Numbered from the stretch's first letter, positions 1 through 6,049 are shown. The stretch: DNA of 7,853 nucleotides from Pseudomonadota bacterium (GCA_023442085.1 JAEZMT010000316.1:1-7853), one strand, 5' to 3'. Numbers and translations are program-made. Notes: a model not told the origin generated them from the letters alone.

Positions 1-29
1 GTGGAGGAGAGGAGGCGGCGCGCGAGCAT
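1..29 (-). CDS. Start of a probable LivM-type permease (partial, cut by window edge)
   Basis: An ATG at 29-27 on the minus strand opens a frame reading M-L-A-R-R-L-L-S-S before the window ends. It begins 5 bases after the stop of the LivH-type permease, in the same direction. An AGAAGG stretch in the last codons of livH, about 10 bases upstream, could serve as its ribosome binding site. In Liv/HAAT operons the gene directly after livH is usually livM, the second membrane subunit, and this is the only reason for the name. Nine codons contain no domain, so identity rests on position; another small operon gene is possible. Confidence 0.5.
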
Positions 30-34
30 GGGGC

Positions 35-934
35 TCAGACCTTCTTGATGGTGGCGCGGCCGAACAGGCCCGAGGGCTTCAGCGAGAGCACCAGCAGCAG
101 CAGGACGAGGCCGGGCACGTCCTTGTAGCCGGTGGAGATGTAATAGCCGGTGAGTGTCTCGGTGATGCCGAGGATGAGGCCGCCCACGATGACGCCCATG
201 CCGCTCGACAGGCCTCCGATGATGGCCACGGCGAACGCCTTCAGCCCCAGCACCGCGCCCATGGTGGCGCCGGTGAGGGTGACGGGGGCGATGAGCACGC
301 CGGCGAAGGCCGCTGTCATGGAGGAGAGGGCATAGGAGAAGGTGATGACGCGCCGCGTGTCGATGCCCATCAGGCCCGCCGCGTCGCGGTCATTGGCGGT
401 GGCCACCACGGCCTTGCCGAAGATGGAGCGCCGGTTGAAGATTTCCACCGCCAGCATGATGGCGAGCGCGCCGATGACGATGGCGATCTCCATGGGCTGG
501 ATGCGCACCGGCCCGATGGTGAGCGCCGCCTCGGGCAGCGGGGAGGGGAAGCGCAGGGCGTCGCGGCCCCAGATGTTCTCGGCGAGATTGCGGAAGATGA
601 TGCCCAGCGCGATGGTCGCCATGATCCAGCCGGCTTCTGACTTCGCCTTCACCGCCTGCCGCACGCCGAGCCATTCCACCACCGCGCCCTGCGCGAGGCC
701 GAAGGCGAAGACGATGGGCAGCATGAGAAGATAGGCCCAGAGCGTGCCGAGCGCCTGCCCAATGAGGAAATTGATGGTGGTGAGGCCCACCAGCGCCCCC
801 AGCATCAGGGCCTCGCCCTGGCCGAAGTTCAGGGTCTTCGAAGTGGCGAAGGTGAGCTGATAGCTGAAGGCGATGACGCCGTAGATCATGCCTACGGCGA
901 TGCCGCTCACGATGAGCTGCGACAGGATGTTCAT
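35..934 (-). CDS. livH: Branched-chain amino acid-type ABC transporter permease (LivH family)
   Basis: This 299-residue inner-membrane permease subunit belongs to the HAAT/Liv ABC importer family, which moves amino acids or related small amides and carboxylates handed over by a periplasmic binding protein. The N-terminus has the family pattern G-M-I-Y-G-V-I-A (15-22) followed by T-L-N-F-G-Q-G-E (34-41). Several hydrophobic spans follow. The cytoplasmic loop that contacts the ATPase is visible at about 173-213 (GKAVVATANDRDAAGLMGID, then an Ala/Gly-rich helix). The C-terminus ends in PGLVLLLLVLSLKPSGLFG. I start it at the ATG at 934-932 because GGAG lies six bases upstream and translation begins directly with the first membrane helix. 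A longer frame to 1114 adds an Arg/Pro-rich leader unlike the family. Length matches typical LivH (about 290-310). The substrate cannot be read from sequence. Confidence 0.93.
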   Translation of the reverse strand: MNILSQLIVSGIAVGMIYGVIAFSYQLTFATSKTLNFGQGEALMLGALVGLTTINFLIGQALGTLWAYLLMLPIVFAFGLAQGAVVEWLGVRQAVKAKSEAGWIMATIALGIIFRNLAENIWGRDALRFPSPLPEAALTIGPVRIQPMEIAIVIGALAIMLAVEIFNRRSIFGKAVVATANDRDAAGLMGIDTRRVITFSYALSSMTAAFAGVLIAPVTLTGATMGAVLGLKAFAVAIIGGLSSGMGVIVGGLILGITETLTGYYISTGYKDVPGLVLLLLVLSLKPSGLFGRATIKKV

Positions 935-1305
935 GACGGTCTCCGGAAGGGGGCGCGGCCCCCGCGTCACGGCAGGGTTCCGGGCGAGCCGGCCGCCGCG
1001 CTCGTCGGCGCGGCGATCCGAATGGTGTCGGAGGCGGAGAGGGGCTAACCGAGGGGGCGCGCTATGAGCCGACACCCCACCCAGTGCCGTCATGCCCCGG
1101 CTTGTCCGGGGCATCCCCTTCGCTGCAAGGTCCGCTCTATGGACGGGCAGGCCGCCCAGCCGATCCGTGGATCCCCCGGAACCCGGCCGCTGCCGGGTTT
1201 CTATGCCAGGAGCCGGAAGTCGGCAGAAACCGACTTCCGGGCGAGCCGGGGGATGACGGTGCGATCAAAGGCCAAGCAGCCACCTGAACGTGAGCCCGGT
1301 CAGCC
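935..1305. other. 371-base gap between binding-protein gene and livH: hairpins and a mosaic palindrome
   Basis: I find no gene here. The region is transcribed from the minus strand between the binding-protein gene and livH. Its main content is the palindromic element at about 1087-1259 (listed separately). A perfect 6-bp stem with a 3-base loop, GGGGGC-gcg-GCCCCC (949-963), sits only 15 bases upstream of the livH start and 5 bases from its GGAG ribosome binding site (941-944), so it could affect livH translation. The remaining parts (964-1086 and 1260-1305) are GC-rich and show nothing I can name. No hairpin followed by a T-run on the minus strand is seen, so read-through into livH is expected. 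Confidence 0.7.
1087..1259. repeat. Mosaic palindromic intergenic element (REP-like), about 173 bases
   Basis: The ends are inverted copies: CCGTCATGCCCCGGCT (1087-1102) matches the reverse complement of 1244-1259 at 15 of 16 bases. Inside are four perfect stems. ATGCCCCGG/CCGGGGCAT (1092-1100 with 1106-1114) has a 5-base loop. AACCCGGC/GCCGGGTT (1180-1187 with 1192-1199) has a 4-base loop. CCGGAAGTCGG/CCGACTTCCGG (1213-1223 with 1230-1240) has a 6-base loop. ATCCCCCGG/CCGGGGGAT (1171-1179 with 1246-1254) encloses the previous two. Palindromes of the GTCATGCCCCGG...CCGGGGATGAC type are, to my knowledge, common dispersed intergenic repeats in Hyphomicrobiales genomes. I see only this copy here, so the repeat status is inferred. 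Confidence 0.72.
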
Positions 1306-2526
1306 TCAGTTCTTCGCCTTCACCCGCACCGCCTTGTCACCGGCGATGTCTTCGGGGTGGGCGGCGACCACGCGGCCGTCCTTCACGAGGCCGAACACCG
1401 GGATGTTGGCGGTGATGGCCTCGTGGTCGGTGGCGGAGAAGGGCTTGTCGTAGACGGTCACGACGCCCTCGACCTTGGTGTTGAGGTTTTCCAGCGCCTC
1501 GCGGATCTTGCGGCCGTCGGTGGAGCCCGCCTGCTTGATGGCGGCGGCGAGCAGCAGCACCGAGTCATAGCCCTGCGCGGCCGAGACCGGCGAAGGCATG
1601 CGGTCGATCTTGTAGGCGGCCTGGTAGGCCTCGATGAACGCCTTGCGCTTCGGGGTGTCGGGCAGCTGGATGAAGGTCTGCGGCATCATCGCGCCGTTGC
1701 CGTTGGCACCGGCGGTGTCGATGAAGTTGGCCATGGAGAGCGTCCACGAGCCGATCATCGGCACCTTCCAGCCGAGCTTGGCCATGCCGTTGGCGATCTG
1801 CGCCAGCTCGGGGCCGATGGCGTAGGTCAGGACCACGTCGGCGCCGGCTTCCTTGGCGCGCAACAGCTGCGCGGTCATGTCGGTGTCGCCGATGTTGAAC
1901 TTCTCTTCCGCGACCGGCTTCACACCCATGGTGGCGAGGGCCTTCACCAGATCGGCGCGGCCGAGCTGGCCGTAATTGGTCGAGTCGGCGAGGATGGCCG
2001 GCTTCTTGAAGCCCTGCCGCTTCACCGCCTCGTCGGCGATCATGGCGCTCTGGATGGCGTCATTGGCGGAGGTACGGAAGATGTAGTTGTTCTTGTTGTC
2101 CGGCGGCACGAACTGCTTTGAGATGAGGGTGCCGGTGGCCACGTTGTTGATCACCGGAATCTCGGCTTCCTGGTAGAAGCGCTGGGACGCGAGAGCGACG
2201 CCGGTGTTGATGTAGCCGAGGGTGGCGACGACGCCCTCCTTGTTGATGAGCTCCTGGGCGATCTGCACGCCCACCTCGTTCTTGGCCTCGTCGTCACGCT
2301 CGACGAGCTGGAGCGGACGGCCGAGCACGCCTCCGGCCTTGTTCACCTCTTCCACGGCGAGCTTCACGCCGTCGCGCATGCTCACGCCCATGGACGATGA
2401 GCCGCCGGTGAAGGGGCCGGTGAGTCCGATTTTGATGGGGTCGGCGGCGTAAGCTGCGCCGGAAACGGCAAGCCCGAAAACGGCAACGCCTGCGGCCAAA
2501 GCCGCGACCATGCTCCTCAGTCGCAT
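1306..2526 (-). CDS. Periplasmic substrate-binding protein of a Liv/HAAT-type ABC transporter
   Basis: This 406-residue secreted binding protein delivers ligand to the Liv-type permease encoded downstream. A Sec signal peptide is clear: MRLRSM, a hydrophobic Ala/Val core (7-23) and a cleavage site at AYA-ADP after about residue 28. The mature protein opens with the family hallmark IKIGLTGPFTGGSSSMG (31-47), then RDGVKLAVEEVNKAGGVLGR (51-70) and a ligand-pocket stretch around GYINTGVALA (104-113), which is the Peripla_BP_6 (LivJ/LivK) fold. Residues 312-330 (SPVSAAQGYDSVLLLAAAI) are the usual C-lobe helix. The ATG at 2526 has GGGAG at 2537-2533, six bases upstream; an internal Met at residue 6 is less well placed. 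The family binds Leu/Ile/Val but also amides, urea, aromatic acids and other amino acids, so the specificity is open and I give no symbol. The gene is first in its operon. Confidence 0.93.
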   Translation of the reverse strand: MRLRSMVAALAAGVAVFGLAVSGAAYAADPIKIGLTGPFTGGSSSMGVSMRDGVKLAVEEVNKAGGVLGRPLQLVERDDEAKNEVGVQIAQELINKEGVVATLGYINTGVALASQRFYQEAEIPVINNVATGTLISKQFVPPDNKNNYIFRTSANDAIQSAMIADEAVKRQGFKKPAILADSTNYGQLGRADLVKALATMGVKPVAEEKFNIGDTDMTAQLLRAKEAGADVVLTYAIGPELAQIANGMAKLGWKVPMIGSWTLSMANFIDTAGANGNGAMMPQTFIQLPDTPKRKAFIEAYQAAYKIDRMPSPVSAAQGYDSVLLLAAAIKQAGSTDGRKIREALENLNTKVEGVVTVYDKPFSATDHEAITANIPVFGLVKDGRVVAAHPEDIAGDKAVRVKAKN

Positions 2527-2558
2527 CTTCTACTCCCTGTGTGTCCGATTATTCGGTT

Positions 2559-2564
2559 ATTATA
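2559..2564 (-). promoter_or_regulatory. -10 box (TATAAT) for the Liv-type operon
   Basis: On the minus strand the sequence at 2564-2559 is a perfect TATAAT, in an A+T-rich island that stands out from the GC-rich surroundings. Transcription would begin near 2552 and give a leader of about 25 bases with the GGGAG ribosome binding site at 2537-2533. At 15-19 bases spacing the candidate -35 hexamers are GC-rich (for example CGGGAG at 2587-2582) and do not resemble TTGACA. This suggests activator dependence. Confidence 0.6.
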
Positions 2565-2598
2565 CTTTAGTAGTGCCCACCCTCCCGCAGGACGGGGC

Positions 2599-2629
2599 GG
2601 CTCTCAATCGTTTAAGCGAATTGAGAACC
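2599..2629. promoter_or_regulatory. Inverted repeat resembling a LysR-type regulator box (T-N11-A)
   Basis: TCTCAAT (2602-2608) and ATTGAGA (2620-2626) are perfect inverted repeats separated by 11 bases. They form the T-N11-A dyad typical of LysR-family binding sites. Beyond one unpaired base on each side, a GG and CC pair extend the symmetry. The centre (2614) is about 62 bases upstream of the predicted transcription start of the minus-strand operon, close to the usual position of a LysR recognition site. The regulator gene is not in the window. A hairpin in RNA is an alternative, but there is no coding transcript here that would need one. Confidence 0.55.
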
Positions 2630-2833
2630 GCGCGCCACCATAACCTAGCGGAAGGAGGGTCAAGCCTTTGCTGCTGCCGTTTTCGCAGGCAGTCGCATCG
2701 AGAAGTTACGGCGCGGTGGCGGTCTTGGACCACGCGTTTGGCGAAGCAAAGCGCAAGATGTGAACGCCACGCTCGCGGCCGCGCGAGGTCTTTCCGCAGT
2801 TGCGTTCAAGTTTTTGCAGATGCGAAGGATTCG

Positions 2834-2863
2834 TTGACGCGAGGCACCGCCGCCGCCTATGGT
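2834..2863 (+). promoter_or_regulatory. Sigma-70-type promoter for the cobalamin uptake operon
   Basis: TTGACG (2834-2839) is followed after 18 bases by TATGGT (2858-2863), or after 17 by CTATGG. TTGAC is the strongly conserved -35 core in alphaproteobacteria, whose -10 boxes are looser. Transcription would start near 2870, exactly where the 5' strand of the riboswitch closing helix begins (GACGG, 2870-2874). That fit supports the assignment. Confidence 0.6.
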
Positions 2864-2866
2864 CGT

Positions 2867-3043
2867 GGCGACGGTTCCCGCAAGGGATCAAAAGGGAACG
2901 CGGTGCTCCGGCCTTGCCGGAAATGCCGTGGCTGCCCCCGCAACTGTAAGCGGCGAGTCCTCTGCCATCAGCCACTGGGTCGCAAGGCCTGGGAAGGCGG
3001 CACAAGGGCGGCGACCCGCGAGCCAGGAGACCTGCCGTCAGCC
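2867..3043 (+). ncRNA. Cobalamin (B12) riboswitch aptamer
   Basis: This cis-acting RNA binds coenzyme B12 and lowers expression of the genes behind it. The conserved core GCTGCCCCCGCAACTGTAA lies at 2931-2949 and the B12 box AGCCAGGAGACCTGCC at 3021-3036. Both sit in the expected order and about 75 bases apart. Between them are the conserved GCCACTGGG (2971-2979) and CCTGGGAAGGC (2988-2998) segments. A closing helix forms from GACGG (2870-2874) with CCGTC (3035-3039), possibly lengthened by GGC (2867-2869) with GCC (3041-3043). An early hairpin pairs GTTCCC (2874-2879) with GGGAAC (2894-2899), followed by GCGGTG and a TCCGG/CCGGA stem (2907-2921). The next gene is a TonB-dependent receptor with a BtuFCD set behind it, the usual target. 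Exact ends are approximate. Confidence 0.95.
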
Positions 3044-3160
3044 GTGGTCACGCGCGAGCACGTCGGGCGGGGTTCTCCTGATGGCGGTTCTGTCCCGGTC
3101 CCCTAGGGCCGGACATGCCTCGTTCGCGGTGACGGACCACCCGTGCCGTCGAGTTCATTC
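3044..3160 (+). promoter_or_regulatory. Leader between riboswitch and btuB: candidate expression platform
   Basis: TGTCC-GGTCC (3091-3101, one bulged C) can pair with GGGCC-GGACA (3106-3115) to form a 10-bp hairpin (one G-T pair, CCTA loop). No T-run follows, so a classical intrinsic terminator is not evident. Further on, GACGG (3131-3135) can pair with CCGTC (3146-3150) just before the ATG. TGACGG (3130-3135) can alternatively pair with the 3' strand of the aptamer closing helix, CCGTCA (3035-3040). Mutually exclusive helices next to the start codon would suit control of translation initiation. This is inference from complementarity only. Confidence 0.4.
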
Positions 3161-5143
3161 ATGTCCACCGCCGTTCACTTCCGATCCTGCCGCGTCCTGT
3201 CGGCTGCGGCCCTGCTTACTTTTGCCTGCGTTCCCGCGCTCGCCCAGACCCAAAATCTGAATGCAGACGACCAGAATGCCGGCGACCTGCCGGAGCTGGT
3301 GGTGAGCGCCACCGGCATCCCCACCCCCGAGACCGAGGTGGCGAGCTCCGTCAGCGTCGTCACCGAGCAGGACATCGCCCGCAGCCAGCAGCGCACCCTG
3401 CCGGAGGTGCTGCAATCCCTGCCCGGTCTCAACGTGGTGCAGACCGGCGGGCCGGGCGGCACCACCTCGGTGTTCATCCGGGGCACCAATTCCAACCATG
3501 TGAAGGTGCTGATCGACGGCATCGACGCCGGCAATCCGGCCGCCACCAATGGCGCGTTCGATTTCGGCAAGCTGCTGGCGTCCGACCTGGAGCGGGTGGA
3601 AGTGCTGCGCGGCCCGCAGTCCGGCCTCTATGGCTCGGACGCCATCGGCGGCGTCATCTCCATCACCACCAAGAAGGGCGAGGGGCCGCCCAAGGTGTCG
3701 GCTTATGTGGAGGGCGGCGCGCTCGGCACCTTCAACCAGTATGCGAGCCTCACAGGCGCTACCGAAAAGCTGTCCTACTCGTTCAACGTCACCCACTTCT
3801 CCTCCACCGACATTCCGGTGACGCCGCAAAACATTGCTCCGCCCTTCTGGCCGCGCAATCCCAACGCCTACGACAACTGGACCTACTCCACCCGGCTCGA
3901 TTGGCAGGCCACCGAGACCTTCGCGGTGAATTTCGTCGCCCGCTACATCGACACCAGCCTCGCCTTCACGCCGGACACCTTCCCCCCGCCCACCTATGCC
4001 GGCCTTCCCGCCGCGCTGCGCTCCACGGCCTATTCCAGCATGTTCTTCACCAAGGGGGAGGGCGTGTGGACCGCGCTGGACGGCGCTCTCGTCACCACCT
4101 TCGGCGCGAGCGAGATGACCTCGTCGAGCCCCACGGTGGGGCCGAACCCGGACGTGAACGGCACCTATGACGGCGACCGGCAGGTCTATTACGTCCGCTC
4201 CAACTATCTCGTCGCACCGGGCCAGAACCTGCTCGTCGGCGCCGAGCGGCGGAACGAGGCCATGACCTCTTCCACCGCCTACACCAGTGTGGACGCCTCC
4301 ACCGGCGACACGGGCGTCTATGCCGAGTATCAGGGCAACCTGTGGAACCGGCTCTTCTTCGCCGCCAACGTGCGCTACGACAGCGACGACAGCTTCGGCG
4401 ACCACACCACCTTTCGCCTTGCCCCCGCGCTGCTCTTCGACGAGACGGGCACCAAGCTGAAGGCGAGCTACGGCACCGGCTTCAAGGCGCCCACCCTCTA
4501 CCAGCTCTACGCGCCCTATTACGGCAACGCGAGCCTCCAGCCGGAGGAGAGCGAGGGCTGGGACGCGGGCTTCGAGCAGAAGGCGTTCGCGGAACGGGTG
4601 CTGTTCGGGGGGACGTATTTCCACAACACCATCACCAACCTCATCAGCTACGATCCGGTGACCTACCAGAACGTCAACATCTCCAGCGCCGTCTCGCAGG
4701 GCGTGGAGGCGTTCGTGGCGGTGAAGGTGACGGACCGCATCGATGCGCGGGTGGACTACACCTACACCGACGTGGTGGGTTCTGTGCCGCCCGGCCAGCC
4801 CTTTGGCGCCGCCTGCGCGCCCATCGACGCCACCTCGTGCTATCCCCTGCGCCGGCCCAACAACAAGGTGAGCCTGACGCTGGGCTGGCGGCCCACCGAC
4901 GAGCTCGATCTGGCGGCGAGCCTCGTCTATGCCTCCTCCTGGTGGGACATCGTGCGCCTCACGTCGAACTACATCGACCAGCCCGGCTACACGGTGGTGA
5001 ATCTGGCGGCGAACTACCGGCTGAATGCCGCCACCACCGTGTTCGGGCGCATCGACAATCTCTTCAACCAGACCTACGAGAACCCCAACGGCTTCCTCGC
5101 CCCAGGCTTCGGCGCCTATGGCGGGGTGAAGCTCACGTGGTGA
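3161..5143 (+). CDS. btuB: TonB-dependent cobalamin outer-membrane receptor (BtuB-like)
   Basis: This protein takes corrinoid across the outer membrane, powered by TonB-ExbBD. From the ATG at 3161 it has 660 residues (E. coli BtuB is 614). Residues 1-28 are a Sec signal peptide ending ALA-Q. The TonB box region PELVVSATG is at 44-52. The plug domain (about 55-175) includes LPEVLQSLPGLNVV (80-93), VFIRGTNSNHVKVLIDG (104-120) and the hallmark ERVEVLRGPQSGLYGSDAIGG (split across 144-164). The rest is a beta barrel ending in KLTW, with an aromatic last residue as outer-membrane proteins require. Cys552 and Cys560 lie close together, probably in an extracellular loop, and may form a disulfide. A GTG at 3143 in frame would add six residues. 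I prefer the ATG because GAG lies 7 bases upstream and the signal peptide is then standard; neither site is strong. The cobalamin substrate is inferred mainly from the upstream B12 riboswitch and the downstream BtuFCD genes. Confidence 0.92.
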   Translation: MSTAVHFRSCRVLSAAALLTFACVPALAQTQNLNADDQNAGDLPELVVSATGIPTPETEVASSVSVVTEQDIARSQQRTLPEVLQSLPGLNVVQTGGPGGTTSVFIRGTNSNHVKVLIDGIDAGNPAATNGAFDFGKLLASDLERVEVLRGPQSGLYGSDAIGGVISITTKKGEGPPKVSAYVEGGALGTFNQYASLTGATEKLSYSFNVTHFSSTDIPVTPQNIAPPFWPRNPNAYDNWTYSTRLDWQATETFAVNFVARYIDTSLAFTPDTFPPPTYAGLPAALRSTAYSSMFFTKGEGVWTALDGALVTTFGASEMTSSSPTVGPNPDVNGTYDGDRQVYYVRSNYLVAPGQNLLVGAERRNEAMTSSTAYTSVDASTGDTGVYAEYQGNLWNRLFFAANVRYDSDDSFGDHTTFRLAPALLFDETGTKLKASYGTGFKAPTLYQLYAPYYGNASLQPEESEGWDAGFEQKAFAERVLFGGTYFHNTITNLISYDPVTYQNVNISSAVSQGVEAFVAVKVTDRIDARVDYTYTDVVGSVPPGQPFGAACAPIDATSCYPLRRPNNKVSLTLGWRPTDELDLAASLVYASSWWDIVRLTSNYIDQPGYTVVNLAANYRLNAATTVFGRIDNLFNQTYENPNGFLAPGFGAYGGVKLTW

Positions 5144-5164
5144 GGCTTGATTGGTGAGGTTCTG

Positions 5165-6049
5165 GTGAAAGGCGCGGCGGCCGGGCTGATGCTCGCGGCT
5201 CTTCTGGCCTCCCCGGCGGGGGCCGGGGAGCCGCACGCCCGGCCCCGCGTCGTCTCGCTCAACCTGTGCACGGACGAGCTGGCCCTTAGGCTCGCCGATC
5301 CCGGGCAGGTGCTCTCGGTGACCCATCTCGCGCGCGACCCGCTGGCCTCCAACGTGGCGGACCTTGCACGCGACGTGCCCGTCAATCGCGGGCTGGCGGA
5401 AGAGGTGGTGCCGCTGAAGCCGGACTTGGTGCTCGCCGGGGCCTACACCACCCCCGCCGCCACCGCCGTGCTGCGCCGCCTCGGCTTCGAGGTGCTGGAA
5501 CTCGGCGATCCGCAGACGCTGGAAGAGGCCTATGCCCAGATCCGCAGGGTGGCGGAGCGGCTCGGCGTGCCGCAGCGGGGCGCGGCCATGGTGCGGGAGA
5601 TGGAGGCGGCCTTCGCGCGCCTGCCGCCGGTGGCGGGCAAGCGCCCCACCGCCGTCGTGCTGCGGCCCAACGGCTTCACCACCGGCCGCGGCTCGCTGGC
5701 CGACGAGCTGATGGAGAAGGCCGGCCTTTCCAACCTCGCGGCGCGCCTGCCCACCGACAAGATGGGCCAACTGGCGCTGGAGGAGATCGTCCGCGCCGCG
5801 CCCGACCTCGTGGTGGTGAATGCCGATGAGGCGGCGCCGCCTTCGCTGGCCGACGCCCTGCTGCATCACCCCGCGCTCGCCCCCTTCAAGGACCGCACGC
5901 TGGCCCTGCCGCTCAGGCTGTGGACCTGCGCCGGGCCGGACCTCGCCGAGGCGGCGGCGCTGCTGGCGGCGGCGCGGGCGCGCCTCTCCGGGCCGGAAGC
6001 CGCACAGCCGGCGGGCGTCCACCAAGCGGCCGCCGAGGGGGCGCGCTGA
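5165..6049 (+). CDS. btuF: Periplasmic cobalamin-binding protein (BtuF-like, class III binding protein)
   Basis: This 294-residue periplasmic protein should bind cobalamin and dock on the BtuC dimer. A signal peptide covers about 1-20 (cleavage near AGA-GEP), with no lipobox cysteine. The N-lobe begins RVVSLNLCTDELALRLA (28-44). LAEEVVPLKPDLVL (77-90) and LALEEIVRAAPDLVVV (203-218) are the two lobe-end motifs; their glutamates (79/80 and 206/207) match those that salt-bridge to BtuC arginines in this family. A long linker helix lies around 120-152, as in class III proteins. The last 20 or so residues are Ala-rich and probably unstructured. I chose GTG 5165 because TGAGG (5155-5159) is five bases upstream; the upstream TTG at 5147 has its Shine-Dalgarno-like bases too close. 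It starts 21 bases after btuB and its stop overlaps btuC. Another metal-chelate ligand is possible from sequence alone, but riboswitch control favours B12. Confidence 0.88.
   Translation: MKGAAAGLMLAALLASPAGAGEPHARPRVVSLNLCTDELALRLADPGQVLSVTHLARDPLASNVADLARDVPVNRGLAEEVVPLKPDLVLAGAYTTPAATAVLRRLGFEVLELGDPQTLEEAYAQIRRVAERLGVPQRGAAMVREMEAAFARLPPVAGKRPTAVVLRPNGFTTGRGSLADELMEKAGLSNLAARLPTDKMGQLALEEIVRAAPDLVVVNADEAAPPSLADALLHHPALAPFKDRTLALPLRLWTCAGPDLAEAAALLAAARARLSGPEAAQPAGVHQAAAEGAR

Larger units (their letters stand above)
2527..2866. other. Divergent intergenic region with promoters for both operons
   Basis: No gene is supported here. The left end holds the promoter of the minus-strand transporter operon (a TATAAT at 2564-2559 and a dyad at 2599-2629). 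The right end holds the promoter of the cobalamin operon (2834-2863). Between about 2640 and 2830 I recognise nothing beyond a weak hairpin, CTGCC...GGCAG, near 2673-2692. Short open frames crossing this stretch have no ribosome binding site or recognisable protein features and I treat them as chance. Confidence 0.7.

Noticed and set aside
935..1114. Sixty-residue N-terminal extension of livH
   Set aside because: It is Arg/Pro-rich, overlaps the palindromic element and is unlike the family. The ATG at 934 has a well-spaced GGAG.
1087..1259. tRNA or CRISPR repeat for the cloverleaf-like element
   Set aside because: There are no tRNA landmarks (T-loop GGTTCRAATC, 3' acceptor arrangement) and no regularly spaced direct repeats. 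Inverted arms fit a palindromic intergenic element better.
1357..2121. A 254-codon plus-strand frame inside the binding-protein gene
   Set aside because: It is antisense to a clear secreted binding protein and rich in Gly/Val/His/Arg with no motif, so it is a shadow frame.
2553..2585. Possible sigma-54 promoter (TGGGCAC on the minus strand)
   Set aside because: The GC element expected about ten bases after the GG is absent, while a perfect sigma-70 TATAAT lies right there.
3115..3117. ATG at 3115 as the btuB start
   Set aside because: It is not in the btuB reading frame and lies in the 3' arm of a leader hairpin.
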